Below, piece after piece: positions 9,315 through 18,449 of a stretch of 39,342 nucleotides of DNA. The translations under genes were made by a program, and so were the position numbers. The stretch's first letter is position 1; every line of letters starts with the position of its first letter. The DNA is from Candidatus Woesearchaeota archaeon (GTDB lineage: Archaea; Nanobdellota; Nanobdellia; SCGC-AAA011-G17; JAGVZF01), in contig JACPNH010000009.1 in assembly GCA_016185565.1 (NCBI GenBank), positions 1 to 39,342 on the forward strand, in the 5' to 3' direction. Under the pieces are notes generated by a model. It had not been told where the DNA came from. It worked only from the letters and a program-made list of their open reading frames with translations, and ran no database searches.

Positions 9315-11375
9315 TTAATTAGATACGTAAACCCAATATGCATTTTTTGGAATCAGCATAGTGTTAATATTAAGCCTTTCATATTGTCCATTGTTATAGG
9401 TCCACAGCTCTGTTATATTGTAGTTATTAATAGCCCTTAATGTTAAGGTTATATTTCCAAGTACGCCAATCAAATTCCAACCCAAATTAAGGTTTGTAAG
9501 ATTTTTTGAATTTTTGTAGTATTTTTTTAATCCGTAAATTGTTATATTAGAATAATTATTAGACCTGATAAAGTAACCACTGTTTTTTGGTAGTTTATCT
9601 AGATTGCTTGGGATAAACTTATCATAATGGAAGACTTTCCATCCAAGTTCATAAGAATAGACTGTTGAGATATTACTGTTATTGAAAGTTTTTGATGCTT
9701 TTTGTACATAGAATGGTAATGAAATAAAATTTAACCCTTTATTTAAGTTTAGTATTACTGATTCATTTAAATTTTTATAATTCCAATCTGAAAAATTTTC
9801 TAAAATTAAGCGTCCATTCAGATTAATGTCTTCAAAACCAAATGCCCTAGTATCATAATCGTTCCATGACCATATAGCAAATCCACTAGATGTAGTGTTA
9901 TTTTTAATAAAGTACAACTTGTTATTTAAGTTAGACCATGCTTCTGGAACAAGCATATTTACTACATTTGCATAATTCCATTGTGTTTCTCCTATTATTA
10001 GTGGCTTATCAAATTCATTACTAACGTTAATGTATGTTGGTATTCCTGAAGTGTAAGAGATCTGGTAAAATATAGAGTATGGAACATAGTTATGTACTTG
10101 AGGTATGTCTACTGCATGCATCCAGAAATCCGGTTTAAGGTCGTAATTAGACACTGGAAGGAATATATCATAATCATACTGCCATCCACCTTGGCCGGCT
10201 TCGGCTGTTGTGTAATATGAATAATTTGATCCATTCTTAAATGCGTCATTTCTTAATTCTATTAAACTCTTTAATCTTGTATTAACCCATAAAGCATACT
10301 CATACTTATCATTATTAGTGATAATTATTGTATTTATCGGTCTAATCGGTTTTCCTCTATATGCTAACCAGTTCTCCCAGTCCTTCTCTGCTTCAGCTCT
10401 TGCAGTACTGTCTGGGGTTATAAAAAGACTAAGTTGAGAGTATGTTATAGGATCATACCAGTCGCCTCCGAATGATGCTTCTGGCATTATAGATACATCG
10501 ACAATATTATCAAATTTATTTTCATACATCCATCTACCAAATTCATAGAAAAAATGATACTGCAAATCCCTAAATGTCTTATTGGTCCACCAATAATGAT
10601 TGTAGTATTGAAGTAACCAAGAAGTTCCAGTCGGTCCTGGAATTTCATCTGGTAGAACTAATTCAACAAAGATGTCATATTCGCTAGCTTTCTTAATTAT
10701 ATAACTTAGATTTTTCTTGTAATCCTCATCAAATTGGTTGTATGAAGTTTCAAATCTAGGCCATTGAACTGGAAATCTTATAAAATTGATACCACCTTCA
10801 GCCATTTTTTTTAGTTCATTATCTATTGTAGCATTGTTCCATTCTAGCCATGAACGGAATATGTTTACTCCTGAAAAGAAAACTGATTCTGAACTATTGT
10901 CTATATAAATCCTAGTACCTATTATTTTGATTCTATTAAAATTATTTGATATTGGATAAGCATTATTGTCAACAACAATTGTTAATTGGTCTGAAGTTTC
11001 TATTAAACATGTGTTGTTTATTTTTGGATTATATCTGTCATTGGACATTAAACAGTTAAAGTATATATTGCTATAAACTTCATTGTAAGACGCCGTAAAA
11101 TTAAAAATAAACTTATCATTACCAGTAAAATTCCAACCGAGATTTCTCTCTATTGTAATGTTGGTTGGGTTTTTTAAAAAATTCATTGAGCACATTAAAA
11201 GCAGATTTTGTTCTTGTGTTGGAAGAATTGTTACATTAATAACAAAATTTTGTTTTTCTACTAAACTGCTAGGAAAATCTATTTGTATACAAGAATTTGA
11301 CTTGGATGTTGCAAATACATCATTAAAAAACAGTATGAAAACTATACCGAGAATTATGGAGCTTCTCTTCCTCAT
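9315..11375 (-). CDS. Secreted glycoside hydrolase clan A-like (GH5/cellulase-type TIM barrel) protein with duplicated C-terminal module
   Basis: Signal peptide; FFSGVNIFRSW, GGINFIRFPVQWPRFE, DVSIMPEASFGGDWYD, KPLIIGETQWNYAN (candidate nucleophile Glu). Confidence 0.65.
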   Translation of the reverse strand: MRKRSSIILGIVFILFFNDVFATSKSNSCIQIDFPSSLVEKQNFVINVTILPTQEQNLLLMCSMNFLKNPTNITIERNLGWNFTGNDKFIFNFTASYNEVYSNIYFNCLMSNDRYNPKINNTCLIETSDQLTIVVDNNAYPISNNFNRIKIIGTRIYIDNSSESVFFSGVNIFRSWLEWNNATIDNELKKMAEGGINFIRFPVQWPRFETSYNQFDEDYKKNLSYIIKKASEYDIFVELVLPDEIPGPTGTSWLLQYYNHYWWTNKTFRDLQYHFFYEFGRWMYENKFDNIVDVSIMPEASFGGDWYDPITYSQLSLFITPDSTARAEAEKDWENWLAYRGKPIRPINTIIITNNDKYEYALWVNTRLKSLIELRNDAFKNGSNYSYYTTAEAGQGGWQYDYDIFLPVSNYDLKPDFWMHAVDIPQVHNYVPYSIFYQISYTSGIPTYINVSNEFDKPLIIGETQWNYANVVNMLVPEAWSNLNNKLYFIKNNTTSSGFAIWSWNDYDTRAFGFEDINLNGRLILENFSDWNYKNLNESVILNLNKGLNFISLPFYVQKASKTFNNSNISTVYSYELGWKVFHYDKFIPSNLDKLPKNSGYFIRSNNYSNITIYGLKKYYKNSKNLTNLNLGWNLIGVLGNITLTLRAINNYNITELWTYNNGQYERLNINTMLIPKNAYWVYVSN

Positions 11376-11432
11376 GAGTACAAAGAATAGCGGTATTTGT
11401 TTAAAAATTTATTGGTGAACAAAAAGAAAAAA

Positions 11433-11723
11433 TTAGCCGAACAAGGCACCCAGTCCGGCTGACGCAACCGATTCATCTACTTTTTCTTCTTTCTTCTTCT
11501 CTTCTTTCTTTTCTTCTTTTACTGTTGTTGTGACCATTGCCGAAGTAATTGCGGCTTCTTTTATAGCAGACTCTATATCAATAGATTCCATTGCTGCAAC
11601 CAATGACTTTATTTTAGCTTCATCTATTTTAGCGCCTGCTGCTTCTAAAACTTTTTTTAAATTGTGCTCATCAATCTTGTGCCCTAATTTATGCAGTAAC
11701 AAAACAGCGTATACATATTCCAT
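11433..11723 (-). CDS. rpl12: Archaeal ribosomal protein P1/L12 (stalk)
   Basis: MEYVYAVLLLHKLGHKIDEHNLKKVLEAAGAKID...EEKKEEKKKEEK...GLGALFG. Confidence 0.95.
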   Translation of the reverse strand: MEYVYAVLLLHKLGHKIDEHNLKKVLEAAGAKIDEAKIKSLVAAMESIDIESAIKEAAITSAMVTTTVKEEKKEEKKKEEKVDESVASAGLGALFG

Positions 11724-11734
11724 TTTGACTCCTC

Positions 11735-12706
11735 CTAAGTTCTCTTCTCATTTATTTTTTGATCTTGAAGTTCTTTTAAAATGTTTTGTGCCTTTTCTGC
11801 GGTTTCTTCGCTATAGCCCACAAAACTTTTCTCTTTTAAAATTTCGGCTTCTTCCACTTTAGTTGTTTCTTTATGAACATGTTCTTTTTTTGTGTCTTTT
11901 TTCGAAATTTCTTCACTAAACTGAATGCCGGTTTTTAAAGCCAAATTCTTGCTTTCAAGATATGCCTTCTTTATCAATAAAGGCAGTGTCTCTTTTGACA
12001 TATAGCTTATAAATACGGCAAGGTTAAAAGAGTGTTGGTAGGCTTCTTTTATCCTATTTAAATAGGTTTCTTCTGAGATGTTTAACATATCACTTAAATA
12101 AACAGTGCCAGTTTCATAAAGCGCAACCAGATTAATTCCGACTTCCATTGGTGCTATGCCCAATTTTGCCAAAATTTCAGATTTTTTCTTGTCTATTACT
12201 TCGTTGTACTTTACAAATGTTATATCATCTTTTATTACAAGTTTTCCTTCTTGAATTATTGTTTTTATACCTACAGCTCCAAGTTCCCCTATTACTGGGC
12301 CTGGTGTAAATTTAGTCGGTCCTGCAGGAATTATAATATCTCGTGGTGAAAGCTGGCCCGGTTTTGCGGCAACGCTAGATTTATTTTTGTTTATTAAAGA
12401 AGCGAGCTTAAATGGATTCATGGTAGTAAAGATTAAAGCAGGCATTGTATTTTCCAGAGAAGGTAGCAAGGTGGAGATACTCTTTATTTCATCTTTTAGA
12501 TCATTAATAGCAATCTTAATCAAACTTTTCTTTGATGTTATAATAAGCACATTATTTTTCTTAATTTTATGGCGTATAAACTGTAGCGTAGCACTGGGCA
12601 ATGAAGTCAAATCAATAATCCCAAAGCAGGGATATTTCTTAATCAAACTCTTGATTTGCTTTACTTCTTCTTTTTTATTTTGAGAGACGAATGCCTTAGG
12701 TTTCAT
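11735..12706 (-). CDS. rpl10: Ribosomal protein L10/P0
   Basis: L10 N-terminus, KPGQLSPRDIIIPAGPTKFTPGPVIGELGAVGIKTIIQEGKLVI, GIAPMEVG; position between L1 and L12. Confidence 0.95.
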   Translation of the reverse strand: MKPKAFVSQNKKEEVKQIKSLIKKYPCFGIIDLTSLPSATLQFIRHKIKKNNVLIITSKKSLIKIAINDLKDEIKSISTLLPSLENTMPALIFTTMNPFKLASLINKNKSSVAAKPGQLSPRDIIIPAGPTKFTPGPVIGELGAVGIKTIIQEGKLVIKDDITFVKYNEVIDKKKSEILAKLGIAPMEVGINLVALYETGTVYLSDMLNISEETYLNRIKEAYQHSFNLAVFISYMSKETLPLLIKKAYLESKNLALKTGIQFSEEISKKDTKKEHVHKETTKVEEAEILKEKSFVGYSEETAEKAQNILKELQDQKINEKRT

Positions 12707-13416
12707 TTTCTAATCTCGCTTTTTGATGCTTTTTCATCTGGTTCTGTTTTTAATTTTGGACCATGTTCTGTAACAATTACTGGTGGCCCCATAGTTGTTT
12801 TTAAAATTACTGATTTTATGTTCGATTGCTCTTGTGGCAAAACATGAATTATTGAATTAACTGCAGAAAAGGCATTTTCGGAAAGATCGCTATCATTCAT
12901 TGCTTCTACTCCGATAGAGGCTTTTATAGAGGCTTCATTTTTAGTTTGAAGATGAATGGTTTTTTGCAACTTTTCTTTTAATGGCATTAATTGCGCTGTT
13001 CCTGGAACCACACAACCTGCTTTTGGATTTGGCATTTTTCCTCTGGGGCCAAGAGTCTTACCAAAGACAGTTGCTATTTGGGCCATTAAATTGGCTTGTG
13101 CAACAAAAAAATCAAACTCTGAAGCTAATTTTTTTATTGTCTTTTTTTCATTGTACTTTTTGAATTCTTCATTTGTAATTGTTTTATCAAGAACTGTTTT
13201 TGATTGAGTAGCCAGTTCGTTGCCTACTAAACCACAAATCTTTACTGGCTTGCCTTTAGAATAAGGCAGTGTAATAAAAATATCTACTTTATGTTCTGGC
13301 TTTTTTAAGTCAATAGCTTTTAGATTCACAATTAAGTCTATAGATTGAGTAAATTCACGCTTAGGAGAAACTTCCTTTAACTTCTTTATTGAGTTTAAAA
13401 ATGCGCTTTTGTCCAT
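12703..13416 (-). CDS. rpl1: Ribosomal protein L1
   Basis: FGKTLGPRGKMPNPKAG, IGVEAMNDSDLSENAF, ILKTTMGPPVIV; ATGA-type overlap with rpl10. Confidence 0.95.
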   Translation of the reverse strand: MDKSAFLNSIKKLKEVSPKREFTQSIDLIVNLKAIDLKKPEHKVDIFITLPYSKGKPVKICGLVGNELATQSKTVLDKTITNEEFKKYNEKKTIKKLASEFDFFVAQANLMAQIATVFGKTLGPRGKMPNPKAGCVVPGTAQLMPLKEKLQKTIHLQTKNEASIKASIGVEAMNDSDLSENAFSAVNSIIHVLPQEQSNIKSVILKTTMGPPVIVTEHGPKLKTEPDEKASKSEIRK

Positions 13417-13573
13417 TTTCTCTCCTACTTTAAGTAGTACTTACGAGATGTGAACTGCCATGACTTGACAGAGCCGAAGTCTTGGCTTCTTGCGACTTGA
13501 ATTTCCATCGACGAAAGATGAACAAAATCCAAGAACCGCTTTACGCAAATCCACGTACCATGGACGTTTCGTC
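13417..13573 (-). ncRNA. Candidate structured 5' leader of the rpl1-rpl10-rpl12 mRNA
   Basis: Visibly higher GC than flanks; several short hairpins (13563-13573, 13506-13520, 13472-13487, 13455-13471, 13425-13437) downstream of a TATA element at 13595-13603. The 5' end is inferred from TATA spacing. Confidence 0.5.
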
Positions 13574-13594
13574 TGATAATACCGCAACAAAAGA

Positions 13595-13603
13595 GTATAT
13601 AAA
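13595..13603 (-). promoter_or_regulatory. Archaeal TATA box for the rpl1 operon
   Basis: Minus strand AGGATTTATATACTC; purine-rich BRE-like sequence precedes TTTATATAC. Confidence 0.6.
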
Positions 13604-13622
13604 TCCTTCTACCATGATGCAT

Positions 13623-13660
13623 TGTTAAATAAGTCTTGATTTTAAGTTACTTATTTAACA
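13623..13660. repeat. 12-bp perfect inverted repeat TGTTAAATAAGT-N14-ACTTATTTAACA in the rpl1/pgi divergent region
   Basis: Read directly: arms 13623-13634 and 13649-13660. Confidence 0.85.
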
Positions 13661-13822
13661 GAGCCTACCACGATCCATAAACCTAATAACTATTTATGAT
13701 ATAGATTTCTTGGAGACGAGATTTAAAGTGCAGTTTTTTGTGTTTTGTATTAAGGAGGATAAACTTATCGCCTAATGAGTTAAAACAAAGTTTTTTATTT
13801 AAAATTCATTTTAAAATATTTA

Positions 13823-15127
13823 ATGAGAGAATTAGATTTTTTCTATGAAAATAGCTTAATAAGCAAGAGTTTAATAAATGATTACTTAAAAAAGCTTGAT
13901 CCTGAGATTAAAAATTTGAATGAAACAATTAATTTAGGCTACACAACTGAATATGGCTTTTTGAATTTGGTTGATGACAGAAACTTAATCTTAAAAATAA
14001 AGAATCTTGTTAAGCAAAAGAGGGAAGATGATTTAGAGTATATTATAGTAGTGGGCATAGGTGGTAGTAGTATTGGAACTATAGCTGTTTTGGATGCGAT
14101 AAAAGGCAAATTCTATAATCAACTTCATAATACTCCGAAAATTTTATTTGTGGAAAGCGTTGATAGTAATTATTTAAGCCAAGTAACTCATATTATAGAA
14201 GATTCTTTTAAATCAGGCAAAAAAGTAATGATTAATTTAGTCAGCAAGTCTGGAACAACTACTGAATCTATTGCAAATTTTGAGATTTTGCTTTCTATAT
14301 TAAAAAAATATCTTCCAAATTATGAAAGATATGTGATTGTGACTACAGACAAAGATTCAAAATTGTACAGTATAGCAATAAACAACAAATTCGAATTTTT
14401 AGAAATTCCAAAACTAGTAAATGGAAGATACTCTGTTTTGTCAGCAGTGAGTTTATTTCCATTGGCTATGGTAAATGTCGATATAGAAAAGCTTGTTTAT
14501 GGTGCAAAAGTCATGAGAAAAAGATGCCTTTTATTAAGAGAAAATCCTGCTGCAATTAATGCCATAATCATGTATTTGCATTACCAAAATAAAAAAAATA
14601 TATACGATTGCTTATTATTTTCAAATGAACTTGAATCATTAGGAAAATGGTACAGACAGCTAATAGCGGAGTCTATTGGCAAAGAATTTAATAAATTTGG
14701 GGGTAAGGTAAATGTTGGGGTTACTCCTTCTGTGTCAATTGGAAGTAATGATCTACATTCTGTGTTTCAATTATATATTGGCGGCCCAAAAGACAAATTA
14801 ATACATTTAGTAACATTAAGAAAAACCTCTTCCATATATATTCCAAACTATACCGAATATGATGAACTAGTAAAAAATATAAAAAACAAATCTTTAAACA
14901 GGATTATGAATGATATTATAAATTCTGTAAGGATTTCATTTGCAGAAAAAGAAATTCCATTTACAGAACTAATTTTAGAAGCAGATGATGAATTTTCAAT
15001 TGGGCAATTTTTAATGCTTAAACAAATTGAAATAGTGTTTTTAGCATATCTATTCAATATAAACCCGTTTGATCAGCCGAATATAGAGCTATATAAGGAA
15101 AATGTAAGGAGGCTGCTAAAAAAGTAA
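13823..15127 (+). CDS. pgi: Glucose-6-phosphate isomerase
   Basis: IVVGIGGSSIGTIAVLDAI, NLVSKSGTTTESIANFEIL, NINPFDQPNIELYKENVRRLL. Confidence 0.95.
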   Translation: MRELDFFYENSLISKSLINDYLKKLDPEIKNLNETINLGYTTEYGFLNLVDDRNLILKIKNLVKQKREDDLEYIIVVGIGGSSIGTIAVLDAIKGKFYNQLHNTPKILFVESVDSNYLSQVTHIIEDSFKSGKKVMINLVSKSGTTTESIANFEILLSILKKYLPNYERYVIVTTDKDSKLYSIAINNKFEFLEIPKLVNGRYSVLSAVSLFPLAMVNVDIEKLVYGAKVMRKRCLLLRENPAAINAIIMYLHYQNKKNIYDCLLFSNELESLGKWYRQLIAESIGKEFNKFGGKVNVGVTPSVSIGSNDLHSVFQLYIGGPKDKLIHLVTLRKTSSIYIPNYTEYDELVKNIKNKSLNRIMNDIINSVRISFAEKEIPFTELILEADDEFSIGQFLMLKQIEIVFLAYLFNINPFDQPNIELYKENVRRLLKK

Positions 15128-15158
15128 TTTTTAAATAACTGTAGTATTCTTAGTAGTT

Positions 15159-15602
15159 ATGAGAAAAGAGTTTTTGCCTTATTTGTTGCCTATTTTGAGT
15201 TTGATAGTTCTTTTTGCAATCTTTTCTTTTAATCCCGGAATTACTGGATTTGCAGTTAAAGATGTAAAAGAAAGGGTTTCTGGGAATGTGGTTATTTTTA
15301 CAGACAGTAATGTTGTTATACCATTAAATTCAATCGTAGAAGTTTCATTAGACGAAAAGACCAGTGCCATTGCATTAAAGGATTTCATTGATAAAAATGG
15401 CAGCTGGTATGAAACAAAGACTGGTAGTCTTCCAGATATTGGATACTATGGCGAAGGCTATAGTGGGAATCATAACTATGCATTAAGTCTAGAATCACTA
15501 AATCTTGGAGCTGTAGAAAATAAAGAATTCCACACTATAAAAATCAGGGTTTTATTTAATGGCAAGATAATATCAGAAACAACACAAGAAGTAAAGAAGT
15601 AA
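15159..15602 (+). CDS. N-terminally anchored extracytoplasmic protein of unknown function
   Basis: Single N-terminal TM (FLPYLLPILSLIVLFAIFSF) followed by PGITGFAV and a beta-rich domain. Confidence 0.6.
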   Translation: MRKEFLPYLLPILSLIVLFAIFSFNPGITGFAVKDVKERVSGNVVIFTDSNVVIPLNSIVEVSLDEKTSAIALKDFIDKNGSWYETKTGSLPDIGYYGEGYSGNHNYALSLESLNLGAVENKEFHTIKIRVLFNGKIISETTQEVKK

Positions 15603-15611
15603 CTAAAACTA

Positions 15612-16136
15612 TCACTCTATTAAGTAAACATAAATAGACTCAAAAAATAATTTTTTCTCAGATAGTTTCTTGTGCTTATATCTATACTTTTCAAACAAGT
15701 ATGGAATATCTCCAGACAAGGATGAAAAAAGGATCAATATTTTTCCTTTCTTGTTTAAATGACCTTTTGCTTGTTTTAGAAATTTTTCTATTATTTCATG
15801 GCCTTTCTTACCAGCAGTTGTAATTACTCTAGAATCTTTTTGCTCATTTTCATCTAGGGGCAAGTAGGGGGGATTAAAAACTATAAGGTCGAATTTTTCG
15901 CTTATATTAGAAAATAAATTAGAATAGATAGCTTTTATGCCTTTTTTATTGCAGTATTCAACAGCTTTTTTGTTAATATCGGCTGCAAGCACTTTACAAT
16001 TATTTTTAATTGAAATCTCGGCCAAAAAACCAGATCCTGTTCCTAGGTCTAGTACATTCAAATCATGAAATTTCTTTAACTGTTCTCCTATAAGATAAGA
16101 ATCTTCATCAGGATCGTAAATCAAATCATAATTCAT
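15612..16136 (-). CDS. HemK/PrmC-like N5-glutamine methyltransferase
   Basis: DEDSYLIGEQL, VLDLGTGSGFLAEI, DLIVFNPPYLPLDENEQ. Confidence 0.85.
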   Translation of the reverse strand: MNYDLIYDPDEDSYLIGEQLKKFHDLNVLDLGTGSGFLAEISIKNNCKVLAADINKKAVEYCNKKGIKAIYSNLFSNISEKFDLIVFNPPYLPLDENEQKDSRVITTAGKKGHEIIEKFLKQAKGHLNKKGKILILFSSLSGDIPYLFEKYRYKHKKLSEKKLFFESIYVYLIE

Positions 16137-16588
16137 TTTACTGCATTAAAATATTCATGCACCCTTTCAAGAATCGATTTAAGGTAAATATCTTTTATTT
16201 TCTTTTCAAATATTAAATTTAGTTCTTCAAATTCTGTGATTCTATAATTGTTTTGGAGTTTTTCTATTAAAAATAAATCTCTTAATCGCTTGAGTTGTCT
16301 TCTAACATTTGAGGAGGCTATTCCTTTCAATGGAAGTTTTTGGATTTTTCTAAGTTTTATCACTTTTCCTCTAACCTCTTCTGAATTCAAGAGTTTTCTA
16401 GATTTTTTTGCATCTAGCAATGCTTGTAATATATCAACAATAATATCCCTTGAATCACCCGGCTGTAATAAGCCAATCGACAAGCAAAGCTTTCTAATCA
16501 AATCTCTTCTTGAAGAAAAGTATGGTTTTTCATAGCGTCTCAATGTTAATTCAGCAAGAGGAGTATCTTTTGAAATAGTTTTTGCCAT
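16133..16588 (-). CDS. Uncharacterised helical protein, possible winged-helix DNA-binding
   Basis: 151 aa basic helical protein; SSNVRRQLKRLRDLFLIEKLQNNYRITEFEELNLIFEKK looks HTH/wing-like; 4-nt overlap with the methyltransferase gene. Confidence 0.5.
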   Translation of the reverse strand: MAKTISKDTPLAELTLRRYEKPYFSSRRDLIRKLCLSIGLLQPGDSRDIIVDILQALLDAKKSRKLLNSEEVRGKVIKLRKIQKLPLKGIASSNVRRQLKRLRDLFLIEKLQNNYRITEFEELNLIFEKKIKDIYLKSILERVHEYFNAVK

Positions 16589-16613
16589 TAATAAAAGAAA
16601 ATGATGGTTTTGT

Positions 16614-17150
16614 TTAAAAATTTATGGTTTTGTGTCGAAGCACTCTTTTTTCTAGTCTTTCTTCTTCTGCCAAGTGCTTGCCTATTCCTATAGATTCTCC
16701 CCTAGAATAATGTGGAAACTCTTTACCTCTTTTTATATTACGTATTTCTGATTTTTTTATACTAAATGCCTCTTCCAAATATCCAATTGCTTTTTCAGGA
16801 TTAAAAGGTTTACATGAAAATATATCAAAACTTAAATATTGTTTTTCTGGGAATGTATGTATTGAAATATGACTTTCTGCTATCAAAACAAATCCTGAAA
16901 GCCCCCAATCTTCTGGTTTAGCGCCAGAATATTTAAAAACATATGGTGGCATAATTTTAGTCATGCCTATTTCATTTGGAATTTCATCTAATAGTTTATA
17001 AACCTTGTTTAGGTCTTGCAAAGAAGGTTTACTACACCCATAACCATCAAGTATTAAATGCGGGCCAAAACCTAGATTAGGGTTAGGACGCCGAATCACA
17101 CCACTACCATTATGGTAAGTTTTAGAAGTCCGATCAACCTTATGGCTCAT
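16614..17150 (-). CDS. speH: S-adenosylmethionine decarboxylase proenzyme
   Basis: AESHISIHTFPEKQYLSFDIFSCKPF contains the E-S self-cleavage site and downstream His/Cys. Confidence 0.9.
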   Translation of the reverse strand: MSHKVDRTSKTYHNGSGVIRRPNPNLGFGPHLILDGYGCSKPSLQDLNKVYKLLDEIPNEIGMTKIMPPYVFKYSGAKPEDWGLSGFVLIAESHISIHTFPEKQYLSFDIFSCKPFNPEKAIGYLEEAFSIKKSEIRNIKRGKEFPHYSRGESIGIGKHLAEEERLEKRVLRHKTINF

Positions 17151-17261
17151 CTTTGTTTTTTTTAGCTTAACTCCGTAGAATTTTTTTTAATTTTGAAATA
17201 AAACTACTTTATAAACTTTTCTATTTTAACATTTCTTCGACGAGAAAAAATGGAAATTTGA

Positions 17262-18356
17262 TTAGAAAAAATTCCGGTTCCTAAGAAAAACTTTTGAAAA
17301 TTTAATTAAACTTGGTTTAAGAAACATCATTTTAAATATAAAATATGGGTTGTCGCGAGATTTTGTTTCTAGAATTTGTTTTATTTTTTCATCCTTAAGC
17401 AATTTGATTAATTCATTCCAGTCTTCTGCCTTGAATTTATCTAATGCCTTCCTGATTTTTAGATGCAAATAAAGTTGGTTCCCTATGGCTGCCCTCCATT
17501 TTTTTTCATAGTCCTCATTATTTATTATACAATCTGCTAAAATTTTTGCTGCAGTTAGACTTTGCATTATTGAGCCTCCTGTTGTTGCCTTTGCCATTGT
17601 TGCAGAGTCTCCAATCAAATATGTGCTGATATTGTTAAATTTTTTATATGTTTTAATTTTTGGACTATAAATCGGTATTATTGAAGCTTCCTTGCTTAAT
17701 ATTTGGTTATTAAATTTTTGCAAAAATCTTGTAAATGCCTGTGAATCAGTGTAATGGGACATGGTTCCAACTTCAACCTCATCTTCAGTTCTTGGAACAA
17801 CCCACGAAAAACATCCAAAGTGAGGATATACTTCAATGGTATTGTCATTTTCCATCTTTATTATAGATTTTGCAGCTAAAAAAAAATTTCTGTGCAAAAA
17901 CAAATCTACTGATTTAGCGACAGCACTTAATGAACCGTCAGCTCCGATTAAGTAATTTGTATTTACAGAAAATTCTTTATTATCCGATTTTAGTAATACC
18001 TTACCTCTTTGAGTTTTAATAAATTTAGTATTTTGCCTTAACTTAGCTCCATCTTTTACGGCAATATCAACAATGTACTCATTTAATTTTTCACGATTGA
18101 ATATAATATCTGGCTTCTTAAATTTTAACTCTAAAAAGTCATTGTTTGGAGCATAAATTCTAAATTTTTTTATTTTATTTTCAATAATAGATGGTCTAAT
18201 ATCTATTAAATTGTTTATTGGATCTGTTAATATACCTGAACATGTCTTCTTAAAATGAGAATGTTCCTCTATTATTTCTACATCAAAATTTTTAGCTAGT
18301 TTGTAGGCTGTAAAACCTCCTGCTACTGATCCTCCCACTACGATTACTTTTTCCAT
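17262..18356 (-). CDS. Geranylgeranyl reductase-family FAD-dependent oxidoreductase
   Basis: VIVVGGSVAGGFTAYKLAKNFDVEIIEEH, KTCSGIL, YLIGADGSLSAVAK, YLIGDSATMAKATTGGSIMQSL. Confidence 0.85.
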   Translation of the reverse strand: MEKVIVVGGSVAGGFTAYKLAKNFDVEIIEEHSHFKKTCSGILTDPINNLIDIRPSIIENKIKKFRIYAPNNDFLELKFKKPDIIFNREKLNEYIVDIAVKDGAKLRQNTKFIKTQRGKVLLKSDNKEFSVNTNYLIGADGSLSAVAKSVDLFLHRNFFLAAKSIIKMENDNTIEVYPHFGCFSWVVPRTEDEVEVGTMSHYTDSQAFTRFLQKFNNQILSKEASIIPIYSPKIKTYKKFNNISTYLIGDSATMAKATTGGSIMQSLTAAKILADCIINNEDYEKKWRAAIGNQLYLHLKIRKALDKFKAEDWNELIKLLKDEKIKQILETKSRDNPYFIFKMMFLKPSLIKFSKVFLRNRNFF

Positions 18357-18449
18357 CTCTTTGTATAGTTTGTAAATATTTTTAAATCTTATCCATTCAA
18401 AGATATTTTAAACGAAAGGTTTTTATATTATACCTGTTTAACAATAGTT

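Noticed and set aside
12387-12683. 98-aa ORF antisense to rpl10, and similar ORFs 12956-13207 antisense to rpl1
   Set aside because: Opposite conserved ribosomal genes; no recognisable domains.
13425-13622. 65-aa minus-strand ORF upstream of rpl1 (MHHGRRIYILFCCGI...)
   Set aside because: Starts upstream of the apparent TATA box and spans the structured leader; composition is not protein-like.
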